This document shows positions 53,274-61,541 of a stretch of DNA of 64,000 bases, piece by piece (the first letter of the stretch is position 1; every line of letters starts with the position of its first letter). This DNA is from Aquabacterium sp029268225 (lineage in GTDB: Bacteria > Pseudomonadota > Gammaproteobacteria > Burkholderiales > Burkholderiaceae_C). The notes beneath the pieces are model-generated. The model saw only the letters and a list, made by a program, of their open reading frames with translations, was not told where the DNA came from and ran no database searches. The stretch covers positions 1 to 64,000 of the forward strand of contig NZ_JBBEYB010000009.1 in NCBI RefSeq assembly GCF_037482285.1. The letters run 5' to 3'. The translations under genes were made by a program, and so were the position numbers.

Positions 53274-53283
53274 ACCCCGCTTT
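53263..53283 (+). terminator. possible terminator at the end of lspA
   Basis: GCGGGG (53263-53268) and CCCCGC (53275-53280) flank the TAA stop of lspA, followed by TTTG. The stem is short and the T run weak. Confidence 0.4.
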
Positions 53284-53363
53284 GCTCAGGGATGCGCCTG
53301 CGATGTGAGGGCAGGGCGGTGTGCTACGCTGAACGCAGTACATTGACTCTGCCCTTGATTGCC

Positions 53364-54500
53364 ATGCCTGGACTGCTTCCCGCCATCGACCCTGACGGTC
53401 TGCTCGAGTTTTCGGTGGTCTACACCGACCGTGCGCTGAACCACATGTCCAAGCGCTTCCAAGGCGTGATGACCGACATCTCGGCCATGCTCAAGCGGGT
53501 GTACAACGCACATTCGGTCGCGCTCGTGCCCGGCAGTGGCACCTTCGGCATGGAGTCGGTCGCACGTCAGTTTGCACACGGCCAGCATGTTCTGGTGATC
53601 CGCAACGGCTGGTTCAGCTACCGTTGGACCCAGATATTCGACATGGGCCAGATCCCGGCCAGTCACACCGTCATGAAGGCGCGCCGCCTGCGCGACGACT
53701 CGCAAAGCCCCTGGGTGCCAGCCCCCATCGACGAGGTCGTGGCCACCATCGCCCGCGAGAAGCCCGCCCTGGTGTTCGCTCCCCACGTCGAAACCGCGGC
53801 CGGCATGATCCTGCCCGATGACTACCTCAAGGCCGTCGCCGATGCCGTGCACGCAGTCGGTGGCCTGTTCGTGCTCGACTGCATCGCCTCGGGCGCCATG
53901 TGGGTGGACATGAAAGCCACCGGTGTCGACATCCTGATCTCGGCACCACAAAAGGGCTGGAGCAGCTCGCCCTGCTGCGCCATGGTCATGCTCAGCGAGC
54001 GTGCCCGCCAGGCCATCGACGCCACCCAAAGCAGCACCTTCGCGATGGACCTCAAGAAGTGGTTGCAGATCATGGAAACCTACGAGGGTGGTGGCCATGC
54101 CTACCACTCGACGATGCCCACCGATGCCCTCGTGCGTCTGCGCGAGGCCATGGCCGAAACCGAGGCTTACGGATTCGAAAAGGTACGCCAGGAGCAGATC
54201 ACCCTGGGCCTCGAAGTGCGTGCGCTGCTGGCCCGACACCGCTTCGAGAGCGTGGCGGCCGAGGGCTTCCAGGCACCCGGCGTCGTGGTCAGCTACACCA
54301 CGGATCCCGATATTCAATCCAGCAAGAAATTCCTGGCTCTGGGCCTGCAAACGGCTGCAGGTGTGCCCCTGCAGTGTGATGAGCCGACCGATTTCCGCAC
54401 GTTCCGTCTGGGCCTGTTCGGCCTGGAAAAATGGCACAACGTTCCGCGCACCCTGCAGCAACTTGACCAGGCCCTGACGACCATCCAGTCTGGCGCTTGA
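53364..54500 (+). CDS. class V PLP-dependent aminotransferase
   Basis: A 378-residue aminotransferase of the alanine-glyoxylate/serine-pyruvate type. It shows VALVPGSGTFGMESVARQF, RNGWFSYRWTQIFDM, FAPHVETAAGMILPDDY, LDCIASGAMWVDMKATGVDILISAPQKGWSS (PLP lysine in QKGW) and RLGLFGLEKWHNV. The amino donor is not clear; 2-aminoethylphosphonate-pyruvate transaminase-like members exist. The ATG at 53364 is chosen; an in-frame ATG at 53292 lacks conserved sequence. It stands alone after lspA. Confidence 0.9.
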   Translation: MPGLLPAIDPDGLLEFSVVYTDRALNHMSKRFQGVMTDISAMLKRVYNAHSVALVPGSGTFGMESVARQFAHGQHVLVIRNGWFSYRWTQIFDMGQIPASHTVMKARRLRDDSQSPWVPAPIDEVVATIAREKPALVFAPHVETAAGMILPDDYLKAVADAVHAVGGLFVLDCIASGAMWVDMKATGVDILISAPQKGWSSSPCCAMVMLSERARQAIDATQSSTFAMDLKKWLQIMETYEGGGHAYHSTMPTDALVRLREAMAETEAYGFEKVRQEQITLGLEVRALLARHRFESVAAEGFQAPGVVVSYTTDPDIQSSKKFLALGLQTAAGVPLQCDEPTDFRTFRLGLFGLEKWHNVPRTLQQLDQALTTIQSGA

Positions 54501-54645
54501 TCCTGTCGCACGGGCGACCAGTGGGAGCGGGCTATGCCGTCGTGCCCGAGAGCCCTGTCCCCCGCAGGGCTGCGTGCTTGTCCCAATGACGATCCTCTTG
54601 CGGGGGCGTACTGTCTTGTCAACATGACTTCCGGCGGGAGGACGT

Positions 54646-55656
54646 ATGGGCTCAGTGGGTCGCTTGTCGCATCACGTGCTTGTTTCGCGTCGGCGGGGAA
54701 CCCGTCGGCGTTCGGTTCTCAAGCGCCACCATGGTCACTGGGCCGTGTCCTCTTACGGCCACCAGCGTGACGATCGGGATGCCACGCAGGCCACAGCATC
54801 CGACACCCTGGTCGACCGTTCACCCGCGGCGCGGTCCGACAGCGACCTCGTCACAGCGGAAGGCTCTCGCGCGCCCAGTGTCTTGGACATGCCTCAGGCC
54901 ACTTTGTCGTGGTCAGATCCCTGGCGCTGGCTGCAGCGAGGCTGGTCCGACTTCCTGCACGCGCCTGCCATCGGCCTCTTTTATGGCGCCTGTTTTGTGC
55001 TGATGGGCTGGGCGCTCCTCGCGGTTTTCGAATTCGCGCCGCAGTACACCCTGGCCCTGTCGGCGGGATTTTTGCTGATGGGGCCCTTCCTGTGTCTGGG
55101 CTTGTACCAGGTCAGTCGTGGGCTGGAGCGTGGCGAGCCGCCCGACTTCTGGCGCTCTCTCACAGCGTGGCGCATCAGCAGCGCACAGTTGGCCATCTTC
55201 GCGGCCATCTTGCTCGTTCTGGAGATGCTGTGGGGGCGTGCCGCCATGATCGTCTTCGCGATCAGCTTCACCGGTATGCCAGACTTCACCGGCCCCCTCT
55301 CATCGTTCCTGACCGAGGAGTACCTGACCTTTTTCGTGACGTACACGCTGGTGGGCGGCATCTTTGCGGCGCTGATCTACGCCATCAGCGTGATCAGCAT
55401 GCCGATGATCCTGGACCGAGGTGTCGATGCCATCTCCGCTGGTCTGGCGAGCCTGCGCCTGGTCAGCACGCAAACTGGCGTGATGCTGTTGTGGGCCGCC
55501 TTGATCTCTGGCCTGATCTTGTTGGCCTTGCTGCCTGGTTTCCTGGGGTTGCTGGTGGTTGGACCGGTGTTGGGGCACGCCTCTTGGCATGCCTATCGCG
55601 CGGTCATGCCAGTTGAGGTGCGACGCACCGAGGTCTCGTCGCCGCCCGGCACATGA
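54646..55656 (+). CDS. DUF2189 membrane protein
   Basis: A membrane protein of up to 336 residues. Residues about 80-330 form the DUF2189 domain: WSDPWRWLQRGWSDFLHAPAIGLFYGACFVLMGW, then FAPQYTLALSAGFLLMGPFLCLGLYQVSRGLERGE. It has about six membrane segments. The first 80 residues are polar, Arg-rich and low in conservation, so the true start could be later, for example ATG 54889 (MPQATLSWSD). The function is unknown. The 145 bp before it hold nothing recognisable. Confidence 0.82.
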   Translation: MGSVGRLSHHVLVSRRRGTRRRSVLKRHHGHWAVSSYGHQRDDRDATQATASDTLVDRSPAARSDSDLVTAEGSRAPSVLDMPQATLSWSDPWRWLQRGWSDFLHAPAIGLFYGACFVLMGWALLAVFEFAPQYTLALSAGFLLMGPFLCLGLYQVSRGLERGEPPDFWRSLTAWRISSAQLAIFAAILLVLEMLWGRAAMIVFAISFTGMPDFTGPLSSFLTEEYLTFFVTYTLVGGIFAALIYAISVISMPMILDRGVDAISAGLASLRLVSTQTGVMLLWAALISGLILLALLPGFLGLLVVGPVLGHASWHAYRAVMPVEVRRTEVSSPPGT

Positions 55657-55694
55657 CGGGTGCGATGTGCTGGGTCACGGCCTGTGGTCAAGAA

Positions 55695-56306
55695 TCAGAA
55701 ACGACGCGGGCCGCGACCTGACTTGAACGGAGGTTGGCCGCGCCAGTAGCGCAGCATCAGCCAGCCTCCCAGCATGCCACCCAGGTGCGCGAAGTGCGCC
55801 ACGCCAGAGGTGGTGCCAGTGACGCCCAAGAACAACTCCAGTCCGCCATACACCGCCACGAACACCTTGGCCTTCATCGGGATGGGAGGGAACAAGGGCA
55901 TGATCGTGCGGTTAGGAAACATCATCCCGTACGCGAGCAGCAAGCCAAACAGGCCGCCCGACGCTCCGACGGTTGGGTTGCCCCATCCCCCTAGCATCGA
56001 GATGAACAACTGGCATGCGGCAGCCGTCAGCACACTGGCCAGCAGGAACTGCATGTACCGCCGAGGCCCCCAGATGCGTTCCAACTCGCTGCCGAACATC
56101 CACAAGCCCATCATGTTGAAAAAGATGTGACCCAGCGAGCCATGCATGAAGGCGTAGGTCACCACCTGCCAGGGCATGAAGTAGCCGCTTTGCAAAGGCC
56201 ACAAGGCCATGTACTGAGACAACAGATGACCAAAAGCCAAGTCCAGGCAGAACAAAGCCACGTTGATCAGAAGCAGGGCCTGGGTGATGGGGGGCAAGGG
56301 AGGCAT
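55695..56306 (-). CDS. rhomboid intramembrane serine protease
   Basis: A 203-residue rhomboid with six predicted membrane segments. The catalytic serine is in TVGASGGLFGLLLAYG and the histidine in FAHLGGMLGGWL. The L1-loop/TM2 motif appears as YAFMHGSLGHIFFNMMGLWMFGSELERIWG. Rhomboids cut membrane proteins within the bilayer. It is convergent with the DUF2189 gene; its substrates are unknown. Confidence 0.93.
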   Translation of the reverse strand: MPPLPPITQALLLINVALFCLDLAFGHLLSQYMALWPLQSGYFMPWQVVTYAFMHGSLGHIFFNMMGLWMFGSELERIWGPRRYMQFLLASVLTAAACQLFISMLGGWGNPTVGASGGLFGLLLAYGMMFPNRTIMPLFPPIPMKAKVFVAVYGGLELFLGVTGTTSGVAHFAHLGGMLGGWLMLRYWRGQPPFKSGRGPRRF

Positions 56307-56414
56307 GCGTCGCGTCGGTCAAATTGCAAAAACGCATCATAGAACGCCGCGAGTCTCGTTACGCCTCGTCAGGGCGCCTTGGCTTGTGCTATCCTCTCGT
56401 TCTTCACACAGATG

Positions 56415-56498
56415 CCCTGGTGGTGAAATTGGTAGACGCGCCGGATTCAAAATCCGGTCCCGCAAGGGGTGCCGGTTCGAGTCCGGCCCGGGGCACCA
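56415..56498 (+). tRNA. tRNA-Leu (CAA)
   Basis: An 84-nt tRNA with a 7-bp acceptor stem (GCCCTGG / CCGGGGC), D arm TGGTGAAATTGGTAGACGCG and anticodon stem CCGGA / TCCGG. The loop TTCAAAA gives anticodon CAA (reads UUG). It has a class II variable arm, T arm GCCGGTTCGAGTCCGGC, and an encoded CCA end (56496-56498). Confidence 0.96.
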
Positions 56499-56510
56499 CT
56501 CAATGCCATC

Positions 56511-56537
56511 AAGAGCTCCGATCCAGGGGCTCTTTTT
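56511..56537 (+). terminator. terminator after tRNA-Leu
   Basis: AAGAGCTCC pairs with GGGGCTCTT (one G-T pair) over a GATCCA loop and runs into TTTTTGTTT. It lies 12 bp past the tRNA CCA. Confidence 0.85.
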
Positions 56538-56561
56538 GTTTGCAGAGGACGGTTGGCCGCG

Positions 56562-57464
56562 ATGACCTATCCCACGCTTGAAGACGCCATTGGCAAAACC
56601 CCTCTCGTGCGCCTGCAACGCATCCCCGGGGCTGACAACGCCGCCCGTGGCAACGTCATCCTGGCCAAGCTTGAAGGCAACAACCCGGCCGGCTCTGTCA
56701 AAGACCGCCCCGCCATCAACATGATCCGTCGCGCCGAAGAGCGTGGTGAGATCAAGCCCGGCGACACCCTCATCGAGGCCACCTCGGGCAACACTGGCAT
56801 CGCATTGGCCATGGCCGCCGCCATCCGCGGTTACCGCATGGTCCTGATCATGCCGGAAGACCTCAGCATCGAACGCGCCCAGACCATGAAGGCGTTTGGC
56901 GCCGAGCTCATCCTCACGCCCAAGAGCGGCGGCATGGAGTACGCCCGCGATCTGGCCGACCAGATGGTGCGCGAGGGCAAAGGCGTCGTGCTCGACCAGT
57001 TCGCCAACCCCGACAACCCGGCGGTGCACTTTGAGACCACCGGGCCTGAAATTTGGCTGGACACCAAGGGGCAGATCACCCACTTCGTCAGCGCCATGGG
57101 CACCACCGGCACCATCACCGGCGTCTCCAAGTACCTGAAAGAGCAGAACCCGGCCGTGCGCATCGTGGGTGCCCAGCCGCAAGAAGGTTCGCGCATCCCC
57201 GGCATCCGCAAATGGCCCGAGGCCTACCTGCCCAAGATCTACGATCCCAGCCGCGTGGACGAGCTCATCTACGTCAGCCAGGCCGATGCCGAGGACATGG
57301 CGCGCCGTCTGGCGGCCGAAGAGGGGCTCTTCTGCGGCATCTCGGCCGCCGGTGCCTGCTGGGCCGCCCTGCAATTGGCGCAGAATCTGAGCAACGCCAC
57401 CATCGTGTTCATCGTCTGTGACCGGGGTGATCGCTACCTCTCCACCGGGGTCTTCCCGGCCTGA
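56562..57464 (+). CDS. cysM: cysteine synthase B
   Basis: CysM makes cysteine from O-acetylserine with sulfide or thiosulfate. It shows EGNNPAGSVKDRPAINMI (PLP lysine in SVKDR), EATSGNTGIALAMAAAIRG and SAMGTTGTITGVSKYLKE, and the CysM-type end VCDRGDRYLSTGVFPA. It has 300 residues with the ATG at 56562; the upstream open frame includes the tRNA and is not used. It is 47 bp before a TusA-like gene. Confidence 0.96.
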   Translation: MTYPTLEDAIGKTPLVRLQRIPGADNAARGNVILAKLEGNNPAGSVKDRPAINMIRRAEERGEIKPGDTLIEATSGNTGIALAMAAAIRGYRMVLIMPEDLSIERAQTMKAFGAELILTPKSGGMEYARDLADQMVREGKGVVLDQFANPDNPAVHFETTGPEIWLDTKGQITHFVSAMGTTGTITGVSKYLKEQNPAVRIVGAQPQEGSRIPGIRKWPEAYLPKIYDPSRVDELIYVSQADAEDMARRLAAEEGLFCGISAAGACWAALQLAQNLSNATIVFIVCDRGDRYLSTGVFPA

Positions 57465-57511
57465 CTCACCCCGTCCGAGCCCTCCAGCCCGGCCTACCAG
57501 CCCGCATCGCC

Positions 57512-57751
57512 ATGGACATCCACAAAGAACTCGACGCCCGCGGCCTGATCTGCCCCTTGCCCATCCTCAAGGCCAAAAAAGCCCTGTCGGACATGCACAG
57601 CGGCGAGATCCTCAAAGTCCTGGCCACCGACCCCGGCTCCGTGCGCGACTTTCAGGCCTTTGCCCGTCAGACCGGCAACGACCTGATTGACCAGCAAGCC
57701 CTGCAGGGTGATGGCCACGAGGAATACGTCCACCTCCTGCGCCGTCGCTGA
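57512..57751 (+). CDS. TusA-family sulfur carrier
   Basis: A 79-residue sulfur-transfer protein with the motif LDARGLICPLPILKAKKAL; the cysteine in CPLP carries persulfide sulfur. TusA passes sulfur to tRNA thiolation or other pathways. Placed directly after cysM, it may instead accept or donate sulfur around cysteine synthesis. No DsrE/TusBCD partners are nearby. Confidence 0.93.
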   Translation: MDIHKELDARGLICPLPILKAKKALSDMHSGEILKVLATDPGSVRDFQAFARQTGNDLIDQQALQGDGHEEYVHLLRRR

Positions 57752-57774
57752 GCCGGCGCCAATTCGCACGCTGA

Positions 57775-58869
57775 TCAGTCCAGCAGGCTGTCTCCCTGAG
57801 GTGCCAGCAGGCCCAGATGCCGGAACGCTGCGGCCGTGGCAATGCGCCCGCGCGGTGTGCGCTGCAGGTAGCCCTGCTGAATCAGATAGGGCTCAATGAC
57901 ATCTTCGATGGTGTCGCGCTCTTCGCCAATGGCGGCAGCCACGTTGTCCAGCCCCACCGGGCCGCCGTCAAAGCGGTGAATGATGGCTTCCAGCAGCTTG
58001 CGGTCCATCACGTCAAAGCCTGCGGGGTCCACATCCAGCATCGCCAGTGCCTTGTCGGCCATCTCGCGCGTGATGCGGCCATCGCCCTTCACCTCGGCAT
58101 AGTCCCGCACCCGGCGCAGCAGGCGGTTGGCAATCCGGGGCGTACCGCGTGAGCGCCGCGCCACCTCCATCGCCCCTTCCGCGTCAATCGGTGCGCCCAG
58201 CAGACCCGCTGACCGCGTCACGATGCGCTGCAACTCCAGCGCCGAGTAAAACTCCAGCCGGGCGACGATGCCAAAGCGGTCGCGCAGCGGGTTGGTCAAC
58301 ATGCCCGCGCGTGTTGTGGCCCCTACCAACGTGAACGGCTGCAAATCCAGCTTGATCGAGCGGGCGGCTGGCCCTTCGCCAATCATGATGTCGATTTGGT
58401 AGTCCTCCAGCGCGGGGTAGAGGATCTCCTCCACCACCGGGCTCAGGCGGTGAATCTCGTCAATGAACAAGACGTCATTGCGCTCCAGATTCGTCAGGAT
58501 GGCCGCCAGGTCCTTGGGCTTCTCCAGCACCGGCCCGGAGGTCTGGCGCAGGTTCACTCCCAGTTCCGTGGCGATGATGTGGCTCAGCGTCGTCTTGCCC
58601 AGGCCGGGGGGGCCGAACAGCAGCACATGGTCCAGCGCCTCGCCACGCTTGCGCGCCGCGCCAATGAAAATCTCCAGCTGCTCGCGGGCCTTGGCCTGGC
58701 CCACGTACTCGTCCAGGTCCTTGGGCCGCAAGGCCCGCTCCATCACATCCTCCAGCGGCGACGTCACCGCCGCGCCCACCACGCGATCGGCCGCCTCGGT
58801 CACGAAGGGATTGGCGGAGGTGGAGCGTGCCCGGCGAGGGGCGTCGAAGTCGTCGGTCTGGATGCTCAT
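57775..58869 (-). CDS. ruvB: Holliday junction helicase subunit RuvB
   Basis: RuvB is the AAA+ motor that drives branch migration in homologous recombination. It has LRPKDLDEYVGQAKAREQLEIFI, Walker A LLFGPPGLGKTTLSHIIA, Walker B DVLFIDEIHRLSP, the sensor AATTRAGMLTNPLRDRFGI-type block and a winged-helix C-terminus. I use ATG 58869, giving 364 residues. It is convergent with the TusA-like gene, and ruvA is not next to it. No SOS box is visible upstream. Confidence 0.97.
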   Translation of the reverse strand: MSIQTDDFDAPRRARSTSANPFVTEAADRVVGAAVTSPLEDVMERALRPKDLDEYVGQAKAREQLEIFIGAARKRGEALDHVLLFGPPGLGKTTLSHIIATELGVNLRQTSGPVLEKPKDLAAILTNLERNDVLFIDEIHRLSPVVEEILYPALEDYQIDIMIGEGPAARSIKLDLQPFTLVGATTRAGMLTNPLRDRFGIVARLEFYSALELQRIVTRSAGLLGAPIDAEGAMEVARRSRGTPRIANRLLRRVRDYAEVKGDGRITREMADKALAMLDVDPAGFDVMDRKLLEAIIHRFDGGPVGLDNVAAAIGEERDTIEDVIEPYLIQQGYLQRTPRGRIATAAAFRHLGLLAPQGDSLLD

Positions 58870-58933
58870 GCCCGGATTATCCGCGGCGCAGGTGAGTTGC
58901 GCCCATGCAACACAATCGCGGGGGCCATGTCCA

Positions 58934-58963
58934 TGTGACAACGCTGTCATCAGTAGTGTCACA
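58934..58963. promoter_or_regulatory. TGTCA repeats upstream of first porin
   Basis: TGTGACA (58934-58940) and TGTCACA (58957-58963) form an inverted repeat. Inside it TGACA-ACGC-TGTCA is another perfect inverted repeat. Two TGTCA direct repeats are 12 bases apart, one more than in a Pho box. It lies between ruvB and the first porin gene and could regulate either. Confidence 0.45.
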
Positions 58964-59094
58964 GAACTTTGCTGGAATACCCCGAGTTTCAGCGGACTTC
59001 GGCCTGGCTCTCAGGTCCAACCACCGAGGTGCCAGTCACCCGTCCACCGTCTCACGACATCGCTGAAGCGTGTAGTTCAACTTTGGAGAATTCC

Positions 59095-60126
59095 ATGAAA
59101 AAGACTCTGCTGGCTCTGGCCGCCATCGCCGCTTCCTCGGCTGTTTTCGCTCAATCTTCTGTCACCCTCTACGGCGTGGTCGACGCGTCGGTTGAAAGCG
59201 TCAAGGGCACCGACACCGTGACCCGTGTGTCTTCCGACAACCTGGCTTCTTCGCGCCTGGGCTTCAAGGGCACCGAAGACCTGGGTGGTGGCTTGAAGGC
59301 TAACTTCGTGCTGGAAGCAGCTCTGGCTGTGGACACTGGCGCAACGAAAGATCGCTTCTTTGACCGCGCTGCCTGGGTGGGCGTGTCGGGTGGTTTCGGT
59401 GAACTGCGCTTCGGTCGTCAGGACACCTCGATTGGTGTGTTGGCTGGTAACAGCAGCATCCTGGGCGCTCAAGCCTACGACGATCTGAAAATCGCCAAGA
59501 CCTTTGCAGGTGATGAATATCGCCGTACCGACAACGCCATCACCTACATCCTGCCCAAGTTTGTGGACGGTCTGTCCGCTCAGGTGCAATACAGCACCGC
59601 ATACGGTACCAAGGGCGCGCCCGTTGCTGCCACCCAAGAAAACGCTGACAAAATTGGCAGCCACTATGGCCTGAACGTTCAGTACGCAGCCAGTGGCTTC
59701 AGCGCTGGCCTGGGCTACATCCAAGCCAAGCGCACCGCCACCGTGGATGACACGGGCGTGCTGGCTTACCTGGGTTACGACTTCGGTGTGGCCAAGCTGA
59801 CGGGTTACTTTGAGCAAGACAAGCGCGACGGCCAAGCTGAAAAGGTGCAAGTTGTGGGCGGTCGTCTGGATGTGCCGGTTGGCAAGGACGTCAAGCTGCA
59901 GGCTTCGGTGTCGCAAGTTAAGGACGGCAAGTTTGGCGCTAAAGCCAACGAAGACGCCACCATCGTCGCTCTGAAGGGTATCTACACCCTGTCCAAGCGT
60001 ACCTCTGTGTATGCACTGTTCACCAACGTCAAGAACGACGACAACCTGAACCGTGACGTTGGCGCAGCTGTTGCCAACGGTGAGACCGCTCGCGGCTTTG
60101 CCATCGGTCTGAGCCACAAGTTCTGA
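59095..60126 (+). CDS. outer-membrane porin, copy 1
   Basis: A 343-residue Gram-negative trimeric porin of the betaproteobacterial OmpC type. It has the signal peptide MKKTLLALAAIAASSAVFA, the mature start QSSVTLYGVVDASVES, the block SSRLGFKGTEDLGGGLKANF, the L3 region and a terminal Phe (SHKF) for BAM insertion. The ATG at 59095 follows GGAGAATTCC. A terminator follows. It is closely related to the next porin. Confidence 0.96.
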   Translation: MKKTLLALAAIAASSAVFAQSSVTLYGVVDASVESVKGTDTVTRVSSDNLASSRLGFKGTEDLGGGLKANFVLEAALAVDTGATKDRFFDRAAWVGVSGGFGELRFGRQDTSIGVLAGNSSILGAQAYDDLKIAKTFAGDEYRRTDNAITYILPKFVDGLSAQVQYSTAYGTKGAPVAATQENADKIGSHYGLNVQYAASGFSAGLGYIQAKRTATVDDTGVLAYLGYDFGVAKLTGYFEQDKRDGQAEKVQVVGGRLDVPVGKDVKLQASVSQVKDGKFGAKANEDATIVALKGIYTLSKRTSVYALFTNVKNDDNLNRDVGAAVANGETARGFAIGLSHKF

Positions 60127-60151
60127 TTCACCTCAGACGTACAAGCAATGC

Positions 60152-60174
60152 AAAAGGGGCTTCGGCCCCTTTTT
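60152..60174 (+). terminator. terminator after porin copy 1
   Basis: AAAAGGGGC-TTCG-GCCCC with a T5 run. The same hairpin follows porin copy 2. Confidence 0.93.
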
Positions 60175-60317
60175 GCTGAGTACACTCAGGAGCTGTGTTG
60201 CCATTTGACTACATGCGCAATGTCGCTGACGATGCAAGCGCGTCAATCTCGGCAAATAATCCCTCATCACCGCCAACGCATGTTGGTGGCCCCTTTTTTC
60301 ACCTTAACGGAGAAACC

Positions 60318-61340
60318 ATGAACAAGAAACTGTTTGCTCTGGCCATCATCTCGGCTGCCTCGGCGGCTTCAGCTCAATCTTCGCTGACCCTGTACGGCGT
60401 GGTCGACGCTTCTGTCGAGAGCATCAAGGCTGACGACAGCGTGACCCGCGTGAGCTCCGACAACCTGGCCTCCTCGCGTTTTGGCCTGAAGGGCACGGAA
60501 GACCTCGGCGGTGGCCTGAAGGCTCTGTTCAATCTGGAAGCTTCCCTGAAGACCGACACCGGCGCCGCTGACTCCACGCGTTTCTTCGGCCGTCAGGCTT
60601 GGGTTGGTTTGAGCGGTGGCTTCGGTGAACTGCGTCTGGGTCGCACCGACTCTTCGATCGGTGCACTGGCTGGCAACACCGGCATCCTGGGTGCTCAGGA
60701 CTATGACGACTTCAAGATCGCCAAGACCCTGGCTGGCGACAAGTACCGTCGTGTGGACAACAGCATCACTTATTTCCTGCCTAAGCTGGTGAATGGTCTG
60801 ACCGCTCAAGTTCAGTACAGCGCTCAGTTCAATGGCAGTGAAATTGCTGGCAACAAGACTGGCCGCCTGTACGGCCTGAATGCACAGTACGCAGCAGGCG
60901 GTTTTGGCGCTGGCGCTGCTTACCTGGAAGCCAAGACCAACAATGTTGGTGGCAAGGACAAGTCGGCTCTGGCGTACCTGTCGTATGACTTCTCTGTTGC
61001 CAAGGTGACTGGTTACTACAACCGCAATGCTTCCGCAACGCTGGAAGGCGCTCGTGAACTGTTCGGTGCTCGTTTTGACGTGCCGTTGGGCAACGCTTTT
61101 GCACTGCAGGCCTCCGTGTCGCGTGCTCGCGACTATGGTGACGAACGCACTGATGCCGATTCCACCATTGTGGCCTTGAAGGGTATCTACAGCCTGTCCA
61201 AGCGCACCTCGGTCTACGCTCTGGCAACCACCGTGTCCAACGGTGACAACGCCAACATCAAGGTGGGCTCCAGCGCACCGACTTTGACTGACGGCGAGCG
61301 CGCCAGCGGCTTCGCTCTGGGCGTCAGCCACAAGTTCTGA
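60318..61340 (+). CDS. outer-membrane porin, copy 2
   Basis: A 340-residue porin, a close paralogue of the previous one. It has the signal peptide MNKKLFALAIISAASAASA, then QSSLTLYGVVDASVESIK, SSRFGLKGTEDLGGGLKALF and the terminal SHKF. The ATG at 60318 follows ACGGAG; the 190 bp upstream contain its promoter region but no clear consensus. Expression may be independent, as terminators flank it. Confidence 0.96.
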   Translation: MNKKLFALAIISAASAASAQSSLTLYGVVDASVESIKADDSVTRVSSDNLASSRFGLKGTEDLGGGLKALFNLEASLKTDTGAADSTRFFGRQAWVGLSGGFGELRLGRTDSSIGALAGNTGILGAQDYDDFKIAKTLAGDKYRRVDNSITYFLPKLVNGLTAQVQYSAQFNGSEIAGNKTGRLYGLNAQYAAGGFGAGAAYLEAKTNNVGGKDKSALAYLSYDFSVAKVTGYYNRNASATLEGARELFGARFDVPLGNAFALQASVSRARDYGDERTDADSTIVALKGIYSLSKRTSVYALATTVSNGDNANIKVGSSAPTLTDGERASGFALGVSHKF

Positions 61341-61362
61341 TCCACCTGTTGGATGTAAATGC

Positions 61363-61384
61363 AAAAGGGGCTTCGGCCCCTTTT
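61363..61384 (+). terminator. terminator after porin copy 2
   Basis: AAAAGGGGC-TTCG-GCCCC followed by TTTT, the same hairpin as after porin copy 1. Confidence 0.92.
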
Positions 61385-61541
61385 GTCGTTTCTACGCCCC
61401 GATGAGTGTTACCAACCGGCCGAACTATCTTCACTGGGTGTAGTGCGCTGACCACACACTGGTGTAAACCCGTGAGCCCCTACGGGGGCGTGCCAGCAAC
61501 AATTCACGACACCCTCCCTGGGTTTCATTAGGAGATTCAAG

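Noticed and set aside
58870..59094. SOS box before ruvB
   Set aside because: TGTCA-type repeats are present, but no CTGT-N8-ACAG.
61460..61496. Hairpin upstream of the third porin
   Set aside because: CTGG...CCAG with an inner GCCCC/GGGGGC stem can form, but there is no T run or known leader motif.
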